A model generated the notes under the pieces. It saw only the letters and a program-made list of their open reading frames with translations, did no database searches and was not told the DNA's origin. From Roseibium algicola (GTDB lineage: Bacteria; Pseudomonadota; Alphaproteobacteria; Rhizobiales; Stappiaceae), in assembly GCF_001999245.1 (NCBI RefSeq), contig NZ_CP019630.1, positions 744,001 through 808,000 on the forward strand: a stretch of DNA of 64,000 bases. The letters are read 5' to 3'. Below are positions 17,677 to 26,134 of this stretch, one piece after another (the first letter of the stretch is position 1; each line of letters opens with the position of its first letter). The translations under genes were made by a program, and so were the position numbers.

Positions 17677-19263
17677 TTATTCGGAGATGCTCATCCAGCG
17701 GGACGGATGGATGTTGAGGAGGTTGTCCTCAAATCCTGCCATCTTGTCGGAGACCAGGTTCATGGAACCGTAGTACATCATCGGAATGAACGGCAGGTCC
17801 CGCATGAAGAGCTCTTCAGCCTTCTTCAGGATGTCCGCACGCTTCTCCAGATCCACCGTGACGGCCGCTTCGTCCATGAGTGCATCATACTCAGGATTGT
17901 TGTAGCGGGCGTAGTTGAAGCCGTCGTTGTCGCTCTCGACCATGAACAGGAAGTTCTGCGGGTCGGAGTAGTCGCCGATCCAGCCGGCGCGGGCGACGTC
18001 GAAGTCCTGACGGTCACGCAGCATGGCGTAATGCGTCTTGGTGTCGGTGTTGATCAGCTTGACGTTGACGCCGAGAGGTTTCCACATGTCGGCAATCGCG
18101 ACTGCCGTGTTCTTGTGGTTTTCGGACGTGTTGTAGTTGATCGTCAGTTCGACAGGATTGTCCGGGCCGAAACCGGCATTGGTCAGAAGTTCGATCGCTT
18201 TTTCTTCGCGGTCGATCTGGGACATGTCCTTGTAGTCGGCATAGGCCGGTTCACCGTAGTTGCCGATGCCCGGCGGCACGAAGGAATAGCCGGCAACCAT
18301 GGTGGAGCCCCAGATTTCGTCGGCCAGGAACTCACGGTCAATCGCCATGGACAGAGCCTGACGGACGTCCGGGTTCTTCAGGACTTCGTCTTCGTGATTA
18401 AGCGCGTAATAGTAGGTGCCCAGATACGGCGCCACGTGGAACTGGTCGCCCAGGTTCTCACGCATGAAGGCGACCTGCTCGGTCGGCGCATCGTTGTTGG
18501 TGTGCAGCTCACCGGCCTGGAACCGGCGCAGAGCCGCGCCACGGTCTTCGGTCGGATAGAAGAAGACAGTGTCGATCTTCACCTGATCTGCGTCATGGAA
18601 ATGCGGGTTCTTGACCGCTTTCACATGTGCGTTCGGCACGAATTCTGCGAGGGTGAAGGCACCGTTGGTGACGATGTTTTCTGCTTTCACGAAATCGGAG
18701 CCGAATTTTTCAACGGAAGCCGGATGGACCGGAAGGCCGGTCTGGTGGCCCAGAAGGTCAATGAAATAAGGCGTCGGGGACTCCAGAGCGATCTCGAGCG
18801 TATGATCGTCAAGCGCCTTCACGCCGAGTTCTTCCGGCTTGGCTTCGCCCTTGTTGACCTTTTCGGCGTTCAGGATCGGATACAGAACGTTGGCGTATTT
18901 CGCCCCTGTTTCCGGGTTCATGATGCGCTGAAGCGAAAAGACGAAATCGCCGGCAACAACCGGATCCCCATTGGACCACTTGGCATCATCGCGCAGCATG
19001 AAGGTATAGGTCTTGCCGTCGTCGGAAACCTTCCACTCCGAAGCCACGCCCGGAATGATCTGGCCATCGGCGCCATAGGCAACCAGGCCCTCGTAAAGAT
19101 CACGCAGGATATGCGCTTCATAGGTTGTGGAGGTCTTGTGCTGATCCAGGGTTTCCGGGTCGGCAGTGTTGCCGCGGTGGTAGACCACCTCTGCAACCGC
19201 AGTAATAGATGTAGCAGCCATCAAGGCAGCCGCAAGCGCTGTCACACGCATGGACTTGAACAT
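17677..19263 (-). CDS. oppA: Periplasmic peptide-binding protein OppA
   Basis: A 528-residue SBP_bac_5 protein. A signal peptide (about 1-24, MFKSMRVTALAAALMAATSI, cut near AVA-EVVYHRG) leads into the mature protein. Typical blocks follow: GNTADPETLDQHKTST, LYEGLVAYGADGQIIPGVASEW, YTFMLRDDAKWSNGDPV, DVRQALSMAIDREFLADEIW, and FDVARAGWIGDYSDPQNFL. These resemble E. coli OppA rather than DppA, suggesting oligopeptides of varied sequence. The start is ATG 19263 after GGGGAGAG. It is first in the operon oppA-oppB-oppC-oppDF and delivers peptides to the permease. Confidence 0.93.
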   Translation of the reverse strand: MFKSMRVTALAAALMAATSITAVAEVVYHRGNTADPETLDQHKTSTTYEAHILRDLYEGLVAYGADGQIIPGVASEWKVSDDGKTYTFMLRDDAKWSNGDPVVAGDFVFSLQRIMNPETGAKYANVLYPILNAEKVNKGEAKPEELGVKALDDHTLEIALESPTPYFIDLLGHQTGLPVHPASVEKFGSDFVKAENIVTNGAFTLAEFVPNAHVKAVKNPHFHDADQVKIDTVFFYPTEDRGAALRRFQAGELHTNNDAPTEQVAFMRENLGDQFHVAPYLGTYYYALNHEDEVLKNPDVRQALSMAIDREFLADEIWGSTMVAGYSFVPPGIGNYGEPAYADYKDMSQIDREEKAIELLTNAGFGPDNPVELTINYNTSENHKNTAVAIADMWKPLGVNVKLINTDTKTHYAMLRDRQDFDVARAGWIGDYSDPQNFLFMVESDNDGFNYARYNNPEYDALMDEAAVTVDLEKRADILKKAEELFMRDLPFIPMMYYGSMNLVSDKMAGFEDNLLNIHPSRWMSISE

Positions 19264-19413
19264 ATCGCTCTCCCCTCTTGGGTTATAGTTGAAGCAAATG
19301 GAACGATGGGTCACAAGATTCCACGCTCTTTGCGAGCAATCAAGCATCCCCCAACGGCACATTTCGACCTTAGTCGCAAAAAGGCGATGTTTTTGCTTGT
19401 TTTTAAACGAAAC

Positions 19414-19459
19414 CGGAAAATTTTTCCGTTGTTTTACTCGGCGGTCAAATAATTTGACC
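19414..19459. promoter_or_regulatory. Two perfect palindromes upstream of oppA
   Basis: CGGAAAA-T-TTTTCCG (19414-19428) and GGTCAAAT-A-ATTTGACC (19443-19459) lie 150-196 bases before the oppA start and just after the BA14K gene. The second has the size of a GntR or MarR operator. The first could also be the terminator of the BA14K gene. Confidence 0.5.
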
Positions 19460-19485
19460 TCAACACGCGCAATTATGTTTCAATC

Positions 19486-19968
19486 CTAGCGGCAAAATCG
19501 ATATTTTCCACTATGAGCCAGATACATGCCCGTATCAGGGTTGAAAGACTTGAATTTCCGCGCGCAATAGGCCGTCCACTGAGGGGTAAAAGGAGCCAGT
19601 CCAGTCTTGGTATAGGGGACACGCTGCGGTTGTCCACGATAGCGCGGCGGGTTCACATAGACCCGCGACCGGTAAGGATAGGCCCGCATGTCGTAAGGGT
19701 GGTAATAGTAAGGTGCGCCATAGGGACGGTAAGGCGGGCCGTAAAGACCATAAGGTGCGTAGAAGGCACCGCCGCGATAGCCACGATTGCCGAAACCGAA
19801 GCCGATACCGACACCATTGAAATAGATCCCGTCGGCACGTGCGGGCGATGTGCCAGTCAAGCCGGCGACTGCCCCGGCCAGACACATGGCGACAGCGGCA
19901 AGACAGATCCGAAACCGCTTGCGGGCAAGAGAGCCCCTTTCGCGTTTCGCCAGGTTCAGGTCAGACAT
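19486..19968 (-). CDS. BA14K-family secreted protein
   Basis: A 160-residue exported protein. The N-terminal hydrophobic segment (ICLAAVAMCLAGAVAGLTG, cut near ARA-DG) is a signal peptide. The middle is a low-complexity stretch of Gly, Tyr, Pro and Arg (FGFGNRGYRGG, YGLYGPPYRPYGAPYYY). The C-terminal 40 residues are the BA14K domain, with W-x-x-YCARKFKSFNPDTGMYL and a final cysteine that probably pairs with the first. The family is named after a 14-kDa immunoreactive Brucella abortus protein and is common in Hyphomicrobiales; lectin-like activity has been reported for the Brucella protein. Role here unknown, probably cell-surface. Confidence 0.85.
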   Translation of the reverse strand: MSDLNLAKRERGSLARKRFRICLAAVAMCLAGAVAGLTGTSPARADGIYFNGVGIGFGFGNRGYRGGAFYAPYGLYGPPYRPYGAPYYYHPYDMRAYPYRSRVYVNPPRYRGQPQRVPYTKTGLAPFTPQWTAYCARKFKSFNPDTGMYLAHSGKYRFCR

Positions 19969-20171
19969 GATGCTCTCTCCTGTCGGCGCACGCCCCGCGC
20001 CTGTTGGTCGCCCCTGTCCACACGCTGCCCAGAATAACGCATTCGGGCACCAAAATCTCTCCGATCCCGATCAAAAATGCTGGGCGTTCTTTCCGGGCCG
20101 CTTGCGCGGTTCACGCGCGGCCAGTAAACCGGGCGCCGATCCGACATTCCGACCGGGAAAACAAGACCCTC

Positions 20172-21983
20172 ATGGCTCCACCGCTGCTGATACTTCGCGA
20201 CGTTCATCTGACCTTTGGCGGCACGCCACTTCTTACCGGTGCCGAGCTTTCCGTTTCCGAAGGTGAGCGCATGTGCCTTGTCGGCCGCAACGGCTCCGGC
20301 AAGTCGACCCTTTTGAAGATTGCTGCCGGCATGGTGGAGATGGACAAGGGCGAACGCTTTTTCCAGCCCGGCCGCACGGTGCGCTATCTCCCGCAGGATC
20401 CGGACCTTTCCGCCTATGCCTCCACGCTGGAGTATGTCAACGAAGGCCTGACCGAGGGCGACGATCCCTATCGCGGCGCTTATCTTCTGGAAGTCCTGGG
20501 CCTTAGCGGCACGGAAGACCCGAAGTCCCTTTCCGGCGGCGAAGCCCGCCGAGCTGCCCTCGCCCGGACGCTCGCCCCCGAGCCGGATATTCTGCTGCTC
20601 GACGAGCCAACCAACCACCTGGACCTTCCCGCCATCGAATGGCTGGAACAGGAGCTCAAGAGCCTGAAGTCCGCCCTGGTGCTGATTTCCCACGACCGCC
20701 GCTTCCTGGAAAACCTGTCGCGCGCCACTGTCTGGATCGACCGCGGTGTCGCCCGCCGGCTCGACAAGGGCTTTGCCCACTTCGAAGCCTGGCGCGACGA
20801 GGTGTTCGAGCAGGAAGAGGTCGACCAGCAGAAACTGGCGCAGAAGATCAAGCGCGAAGAGCACTGGATGACCTACGGTGTCACCGCCAGGCGCAAGCGC
20901 AATATGCGGCGCGTGCGCGAGCTTGCCGACCTTCGCAAACAGAAGCGGGAACATCGCGGGCCTCAAGGCACCGCCAAGCTTGCTGCCACGGATGCCGAAG
21001 TTTCGGGCAAGCTGGTGATCGAAGCCAAAGGCATTTCCAAGACCTATGGCGACCGTGCCATCGTCAAGGACTTCTCGACCCGCATCCAGCGCGGTGACAG
21101 GATCGGTTTTGTCGGCCCGAACGGCGCCGGCAAGACGACGCTTCTGAAGATGCTGACCGGCGAACTGGCACCGGACACGGGCACGACACGGCTCGGCACC
21201 AACCTGGAAATGGTCACGCTCGACCAGAAGCGCGAGAACCTGAACCTCAACGACACGCTGTCCTCGGTCCTGACCGGCGGGCGCGGCGATACGGTGGTGA
21301 TCGGCGACGAGACCAAGCATGTCATGTCCTACATGAAGGACTTCCTGTTCTCGCCGGAACAGGCCCGTACGCCGGTGGGGGTGCTGTCGGGCGGTGAACG
21401 CGCCCGCGCCATGCTCGCCCGGGCACTGGCCAACAAGTCGAACCTGATGGTGCTCGACGAACCGACCAACGACCTCGACCTTGAAACGCTTGACCTGCTG
21501 CAGGAACTGCTGGCCGACTATCCCGGCACGGCCCTGATCGTCTCGCACGACCGCGATTTTCTCGACCGGGTGGCAACCTCCGTGATCGTCTCGGAGGGCG
21601 ACGGCCTGTGGCGTGAATATGCCGGTGGCTACACCGACATGCTGGCACAGCGCGGCGAAGGCGTGACCGCCCGCAAAGCCGACAAGGCAGCGCCCGTGAA
21701 GAAGGAAAAGCCTTCCGCTCCAGAGGCTTCGCCGCAAAAGCCTCAGGCAAAATCAAAACTGAGCTTCACCCAGCAGCATCTTCTGAAAACCCTGCCGGAC
21801 ACGATCGAGAAACTTGAAGCACGTCTCGAAACGCTTCAGGCGGAAATGAACGACCCGCAGCTCTACGTGAAGAACCCTGACAAATTTGCCAAGATATCCC
21901 AGCAAATAACTGATCTCACGAATGAAAAGGATGCTGCGGAAGAGCAGTGGCTGGAGCTGGAAATGCTGAACGAGGCGGGTTAG
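20172..21983 (+). CDS. uup: ABC-F family ATPase, Uup type
   Basis: A 603-residue soluble protein with two ABC ATPase domains and no membrane spans. Domain 1 has GRNGSGKSTLL, signature LSGGEARRAALAR and LLLDEPTNHLDL. The linker between the domains is the charged ABC-F arm (about 225-265, KIKREEHWMTYGVTARRKRN). Domain 2 has GPNGAGKTTLL, LSGGERARAMLAR and VLDEPTNDLDL. The C-terminal 100 residues are Lys/Ala/Glu-rich and end in a predicted coiled coil (IEKLEARLETLQAEMND), as in Uup. ABC-F proteins act on ribosomes, and Uup also affects DNA precision. The start is ATG 20172, where family sequence begins. Confidence 0.9.
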   Translation: MAPPLLILRDVHLTFGGTPLLTGAELSVSEGERMCLVGRNGSGKSTLLKIAAGMVEMDKGERFFQPGRTVRYLPQDPDLSAYASTLEYVNEGLTEGDDPYRGAYLLEVLGLSGTEDPKSLSGGEARRAALARTLAPEPDILLLDEPTNHLDLPAIEWLEQELKSLKSALVLISHDRRFLENLSRATVWIDRGVARRLDKGFAHFEAWRDEVFEQEEVDQQKLAQKIKREEHWMTYGVTARRKRNMRRVRELADLRKQKREHRGPQGTAKLAATDAEVSGKLVIEAKGISKTYGDRAIVKDFSTRIQRGDRIGFVGPNGAGKTTLLKMLTGELAPDTGTTRLGTNLEMVTLDQKRENLNLNDTLSSVLTGGRGDTVVIGDETKHVMSYMKDFLFSPEQARTPVGVLSGGERARAMLARALANKSNLMVLDEPTNDLDLETLDLLQELLADYPGTALIVSHDRDFLDRVATSVIVSEGDGLWREYAGGYTDMLAQRGEGVTARKADKAAPVKKEKPSAPEASPQKPQAKSKLSFTQQHLLKTLPDTIEKLEARLETLQAEMNDPQLYVKNPDKFAKISQQITDLTNEKDAAEEQWLELEMLNEAG

Positions 21984-22201
21984 GCAAGCTGTTCGGCACA
22001 TCAACTTCAGAAATTGATTCAACTCTGGGACCGCCCTGCTCTGCACTCCGGCACTACGATTAAGTGGTCCACGAGCACTGGGCGCCCGCCGGGCTCATTG
22101 CACCAAATCAGGCCCTATGGCAACCAGCCGGGACACCGTGTTCTGGCGGAACCTGCCGCCACCTGTCGCGTTTCCTTTTCGAGCAATAAGGAGACGCACA
22201 G

Positions 22202-22864
22202 ATGCACAAGGCGACCATTCTCAAGATCGACCAGGTCACTCACGATGTGAAACGCTTCCGTCTTGTCGAGCCTGAAGGGTTCGACTTCAAGGTCGGTGAC
22301 GCGACAGAGATTGCGCTCGATGAAGACGGATGGCGGGACGAGACTCGCCCCTTCACGATGACGTCCTTGCCCGAAGAGCGAACTCTCGAATTCACCATCA
22401 AGGGATACCCCGATCATGACGGGGTTACGGAGCGCCTTCACAAGCTGAAGGAGGGCGACCACGTGCTGATCGCCGATCCGTTCAAGACCTTCCGCTATGA
22501 CGAGCCGGGCGTGTTCATTGCCGGCGGCGCCGGCATCACGCCGTTCCTTGCGATATTCCGAGACCTGGAGAAGAAGGGAAAGCTGAACGGCAACCAGCTG
22601 ATCTTTGCCAACAAGACCTCGGAGGACATTATCTACCGCAAGGAACTTGAGGCTATGGACGGCCTGAAGATCGATCACGTTCTGTCAGACGAAGACACGG
22701 CCGGCAGCCACCACGGCATGATCGACGCGGACATGATCAAGGAATTCGTGCCTGATCTTGACCGCCGCTTCTACCTTTGCGGACCGCCGCCCATGATGGA
22801 GGCGGTTCAGGAAGTGCTCGAGGAACTTGGCGTCAAGGCGGACTCCGTGGAATTCAGCGACTAA
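22202..22864 (+). CDS. Ferredoxin-NADP reductase-like flavoprotein
   Basis: A 220-residue flavoprotein of the ferredoxin reductase superfamily. The FAD-binding motif is RPFTMTS near residue 50, the NAD(P)-binding start is GGAGITPFLAIFRDL near 107, and the C-terminal CGPPPMMEAVQEVL is the family's nicotinamide-side motif. It has no [2Fe-2S] domain, so it needs a separate electron acceptor (ferredoxin, flavodoxin or an oxygenase) that is not encoded nearby. It is a single gene with GGAG before the start, convergent with the acetyltransferase gene. Exact partner and physiological role are not visible. Confidence 0.85.
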   Translation: MHKATILKIDQVTHDVKRFRLVEPEGFDFKVGDATEIALDEDGWRDETRPFTMTSLPEERTLEFTIKGYPDHDGVTERLHKLKEGDHVLIADPFKTFRYDEPGVFIAGGAGITPFLAIFRDLEKKGKLNGNQLIFANKTSEDIIYRKELEAMDGLKIDHVLSDEDTAGSHHGMIDADMIKEFVPDLDRRFYLCGPPPMMEAVQEVLEELGVKADSVEFSD

Positions 22865-22988
22865 CGCAGGCGTGGCGGGTCTGCTTCCTCAGCTGAGCCA
22901 TCTTGGCGACTGGCAAACCAGGCAAAGCCCAGCGGAGACCCGTGCCTCGGGCCTCCGCCGCCTGTACTGAGGAGCAAATCGCTTCCCC

Positions 22989-23561
22989 TCACCGTAAATC
23001 CTTGAAGAACACGGTTGTCGCGTCCAGATGGCCGTGGCTGTTATAGGCGTAGTCCGGAATGACGCCGACCTTCTGGTATCCGCAGGTCGGGTAGAGCTTT
23101 TCCGCCCGATCTCCGGTGACCGTATCCAGCACCAGCATCCAGCGGTTCTCGGAACGGGCAAGGCCATCGATGGCCGACATGAGCTTTCTGGCAAGTCCCT
23201 TGCGCCGATGTTCCGGATGAACCATCAGCTTGGCGACATCCGCCCGATGGGGCTGGTTGTCGGCTCCTGCCTTCACAAGCATCACCACGCCCGCAATGTC
23301 CGCCCCTTGACGCGCGGCAAGCAGAAAAGCCTCGCCACTTTCGATGGCGGGCAGCTTGCTCGCCCAGAAGGCTTCCGCCTCGTCCTGTGGCATCGGCAAC
23401 AGGAAGCCGATCCCGGCACCATCTTCGACACATGCTTTCAGAAGCTGCCCCAGGGCGGGAAGCGACCTGCGCACCTCATCTGCGGACATCAGATCGACGG
23501 GTGCTTCAGGCGTGAACGGCTGGACTTGCAGAGGTCCGGTCTCGGTAACGGGAAGTGTCAT
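22989..23561 (-). CDS. GNAT-family N-acetyltransferase
   Basis: A 190-residue acetyltransferase. The acetyl-CoA binding motif A is clear: VAKLMVHPEHRRKGLARKLM, preceded by the strand GVVMLVKAG and followed by NRWMLVLDTVTG with the YPTCGYQKVGVIPDYA segment. The C-terminus (DATTVFFKDL) matches a common subgroup annotated only as GNAT. The start codon overlaps the stop of the upstream XRE-cupin regulator (ATGA), so the two are translationally coupled and form one operon under the 40-bp palindrome at 24121. In comparable pairs the acetyltransferase detoxifies or modifies an amine or amino acid sensed by the regulator; the substrate is unknown here. Confidence 0.87.
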   Translation of the reverse strand: MTLPVTETGPLQVQPFTPEAPVDLMSADEVRRSLPALGQLLKACVEDGAGIGFLLPMPQDEAEAFWASKLPAIESGEAFLLAARQGADIAGVVMLVKAGADNQPHRADVAKLMVHPEHRRKGLARKLMSAIDGLARSENRWMLVLDTVTGDRAEKLYPTCGYQKVGVIPDYAYNSHGHLDATTVFFKDLR

Positions 23562-24115
23562 GGCGTGATCACCGTCAGGAAATAGCGTGCCGGAACCGTT
23601 CCAGACGCGTGGTAACTGTTGGGGGCGTTGAGACGGAACCGCAGGGCATCACCAGGCTCCAGGTCGTAGGCATCCGGGCCGATGATCATCCGCAGGCTCC
23701 CCTCCAGAAGCACAAGTTGATGCTCCAGATCCGGAACCGGCGGAGCGGCATAGGCAACGGTGGCACCCGGGGGAATGCAACCTTCGATCATGGCCCCGCG
23801 ATACCCGCTTGCTGCCGGCGTTAATGTGCGGCGGACATAACCTGTCTCCGGGTCCGTCCAGACGGCCTGCGCGTCCCGAGGAACAAGGCGCTCGATCGTA
23901 GCGGAGGCCGCTCCGAATAGTTCGGCCATTGAGAGGCCGAATGCCGCGGCAAGTTTTCCGAGAACGCTTGCGGTCGGGCTGGTATCGCCGCGCTCGATCC
24001 GCGAAAGGGTGGCCCGGCTGATACCGGTGCGTTCGGCCAGATCTTCCAGTGGCCAGTTTCTGGCCCGTCGCAGCTCGGTCAGCCGCCGGGCAAGATCGTG
24101 ATCAAGGTTCGACAT
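23558..24115 (-). CDS. XRE-family regulator with C-terminal cupin
   Basis: A 185-residue regulator of the XRE-cupin type (SutR/PuuR-like architecture). The HTH spans about 6-62 (LARRLTELRRARNWPLEDLA, GISRATLSRIERGDTSPTASVLGKLAAAFG). The cupin covers about 105-185 (PPGATVAYAAPPVPDLEHQLVLLEG, LEPGDALRF, NSYHASG), with few metal ligands, so it may bind an organic effector directly. The start is set at ATG 24115. Upstream in-frame starts up to 24148 run into a 40-bp palindrome that is its probable own operator. It is first of a two-gene operon with the acetyltransferase. Confidence 0.88.
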   Translation of the reverse strand: MSNLDHDLARRLTELRRARNWPLEDLAERTGISRATLSRIERGDTSPTASVLGKLAAAFGLSMAELFGAASATIERLVPRDAQAVWTDPETGYVRRTLTPAASGYRGAMIEGCIPPGATVAYAAPPVPDLEHQLVLLEGSLRMIIGPDAYDLEPGDALRFRLNAPNSYHASGTVPARYFLTVITP

Positions 24116-24120
24116 CAAAA

Positions 24121-24160
24121 AAAATCCCATAAATGAGAATTTTCTCATATATGGGATTTT
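24121..24160 (-). promoter_or_regulatory. 40-bp palindromic operator
   Basis: 36 of 40 positions are palindromic. The outer arms are AAAATCCCAT and ATGGGATTTT, the inner arms ATGAGAA and TTCTCAT. It sits immediately before the XRE-cupin start and is probably the autoregulatory site. Confidence 0.75.
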
Positions 24161-24209
24161 TCATTTTACAAAGCTCAAAGAATGAGCAGTGTCTGACGGT
24201 CTTTTAGTT

Positions 24210-25472
24210 TCACACCTTCGAGAACACCGCGCTGGCGTTCACACCGCCGAAACCAAAGCCATTGGTGAGGATGTGGTTGACGTCACGAGCAATGGCCTTG
24301 CCGGGGATCATTTCGAACCGGCTCATGGCCTCGTCGGCCGCTTCCAGATTACGGGAAGGCGGCAGCAGACCGCTCATCAGGGCCTTGACGCAGGCGATTG
24401 CCTCCACGGCTCCCGCGGCCCCCAGCAGGTGGCCGAACATCGACTTTGACGACGACACCGCAAGGTCCTTGCCACGGTTTTCGAAAAGTGTTGTCAATGC
24501 AGCAATTTCGGCAGCATCGCCGACGGGCGTCGATGTGGAGTGCGCATTGACGTAACCGATTTCACCGGGCGAGAGATTGGCCGTCGACAAGGCCTGCCGC
24601 ATTGCCCGCAGACCGCCCTCACCGTCCGGCGAAGACGCGGTAACGTGATAGGCGTCGGCACTGGTGCCGTAACCGGCCAACTCGGCCAGGATCGTCGCAC
24701 CGCGGGCGGTGGCATGGTCATGGTCTTCAAGGATCAGGATGCCAGCGCCTTCGCCCATGATGAAGCCGTCACGGTCCTGGTCAAATGGCCGGGACGCATG
24801 TGCCGGATCGCCATTGCGTTTGGAGGACATGGCCTTCGCGGCACAGAACCCGGCGTAGGAAACCTTGTCGATACAGGCTTCTGACCCGCCTGCCACCATC
24901 ACGTCGGCTTCTCCCGAACGGATAATACGGGCGGCATCGCCAAGGGCCTGAAGGCTGGCGGCACAGGCAGTCACCGGCGCGCCAATCGGCCCCTTGAGGC
25001 CATGCCGGATGGAGACCTGCCCGGCAGCCAGGTTGGCCAGGAACGACGGCACCAGAAAAGGCGACGCCCGGCGGGGGCCTTTTTCGTCCACCAGCCGCGT
25101 ACCGGCGGTCATGGCCGGAAACCCGCCAACCCCGGTCGCGATGATCGTGCCTGTGCGTTCCTTGTCCCTGTCGGACTTCGGCTCCCAACCCGCATGGGCC
25201 AGCGCTTCCTGAACTGCCCCCATGGCAAAATGGATGAACCGGTCAGAGCGGCGCTGTTCGCGCGGATCCATCACTGCATCGACATCAAAGCCATGCTCGT
25301 CTTCTGCTTTGGAAGGTACCTCGCCTGCAATCTGGCAAGCCAGCTCACCTGCATCGAAGTGGGTGATCTGGCGGATGCCGTTGCTCCCGTCTTTCACCCG
25401 GTTCCAGAAGGCATCTACCCCGGTGCCCAGCGGGGAAACGATCCCCAGTCCCGTCACGACCACACGTCGCAT
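24210..25472 (-). CDS. fabF: Beta-ketoacyl-ACP synthase II-like (KAS II)
   Basis: A 420-residue condensing enzyme of the FabF type, which extends acyl-ACP with malonyl-ACP. The catalytic triad is present: the cysteine in VTACAASLQALG, the histidine in NAHSTSTPVGD, and the second histidine in MFGHLLGAAGAVE. The usual motif NAHGTSTP has Ser in place of Gly here. The C-terminal NGFGFGGVNAS is normal. No acyl-carrier or FabG gene is beside it, so it is probably a second, accessory KAS and not the housekeeping copy. A MarR-family gene lies 100 bases upstream on the same strand and may control it. Confidence 0.87.
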   Translation of the reverse strand: MRRVVVTGLGIVSPLGTGVDAFWNRVKDGSNGIRQITHFDAGELACQIAGEVPSKAEDEHGFDVDAVMDPREQRRSDRFIHFAMGAVQEALAHAGWEPKSDRDKERTGTIIATGVGGFPAMTAGTRLVDEKGPRRASPFLVPSFLANLAAGQVSIRHGLKGPIGAPVTACAASLQALGDAARIIRSGEADVMVAGGSEACIDKVSYAGFCAAKAMSSKRNGDPAHASRPFDQDRDGFIMGEGAGILILEDHDHATARGATILAELAGYGTSADAYHVTASSPDGEGGLRAMRQALSTANLSPGEIGYVNAHSTSTPVGDAAEIAALTTLFENRGKDLAVSSSKSMFGHLLGAAGAVEAIACVKALMSGLLPPSRNLEAADEAMSRFEMIPGKAIARDVNHILTNGFGFGGVNASAVFSKV

Positions 25473-25572
25473 GTCTTACCTCACATTGGTTTGCCAGCGC
25501 CCCCGCCCCGGCAGTTAAGATGTGTCGAGGCGGTTTGCCAGTCCGCCCGAGATGGAAATCCTTTTTGCCCGG

Positions 25573-25992
25573 CTATAGCTCCGAGAGCCGTTTCAGGGTG
25601 TCGATGGCACGCAGAAATTCATCGCTTCCGAGATGTCCCTTCACGTCTGCCTGGGCCTGCCGCCACAACGGGACGGCAGTATCAAGAAGCTCCGCGCCCT
25701 TCGGGGTCAGCCGATACTGTTTGCTGCGGCCGTCCCGGACGGGTTGCGATGCGACCAGCCCCTTGCGCTCCAGAAGAGCGACATTGCGCACCAGCGTCGT
25801 TCGTTCCATGGACAGCCGCTTGGCCAGTGCTGCCGTCGTCACGCCTTCGTATTTGCGGATCGAGACAAGCACGGAGAACTGTCCGGCCGTCATGCCAACC
25901 CGCCGCGCCAGCTTGTCATAGTGCCGGCTGACGGCACGTGCGGCCTTGCGCGCGTTGTCGAGAACGCAGAGCGAGAAATCGTCTTCTTCCAT
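25573..25992 (-). CDS. MarR-family transcriptional regulator
   Basis: A 139-residue winged-helix regulator. The DNA-binding part reads MTAGQFSVLVSIRKYEGVTTAALAKRLSMERTTLVRNVALLERKGLV, followed by the wing SQPVRDGRSKQYRLTPKGAELL. Helices at both ends form the dimer interface. The start ATG at 25992 lies close to a TGTGTGCATATACACA near-palindrome (26001-26016), probably its own operator. It is co-directional with the KAS II-like gene 100 bases downstream, and divergent from HdeD. MarR proteins sense phenolic or oxidising compounds; one cysteine near the N-terminus (SLCVLDN) is visible. Confidence 0.88.
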   Translation of the reverse strand: MEEDDFSLCVLDNARKAARAVSRHYDKLARRVGMTAGQFSVLVSIRKYEGVTTAALAKRLSMERTTLVRNVALLERKGLVASQPVRDGRSKQYRLTPKGAELLDTAVPLWRQAQADVKGHLGSDEFLRAIDTLKRLSEL

Positions 25993-26000
25993 GCGGGCTT

Positions 26001-26016
26001 TGTGTGCATATACACA
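26001..26016. promoter_or_regulatory. Candidate MarR operator
   Basis: TGTGTGCATATACACA matches its reverse complement at 12 of 16 positions. It is in the divergent gap between the MarR gene and hdeD-like gene, nine bases before the MarR start codon. Confidence 0.5.
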
Positions 26017-26134
26017 TCAAAAGTCAAGTCACAGTCGAACGATCCCCTTCCCGGGCAATTTGTCATCAGGATATTGCGTTTATTTGCAAAGGGGTTACGG
26101 TCAACAACGGCAACCGGAGCGTGAGGAGGTCAAA

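Noticed and set aside
17620..19452. 610-codon open frame on the plus strand
   Set aside because: Mirror frame of oppA. The composition is unlike a real protein, while oppA on the other strand has full family sequence.
19956..21737. 593-codon open frame on the minus strand
   Set aside because: Mirror frame of the uup gene, which has two complete ABC domains.
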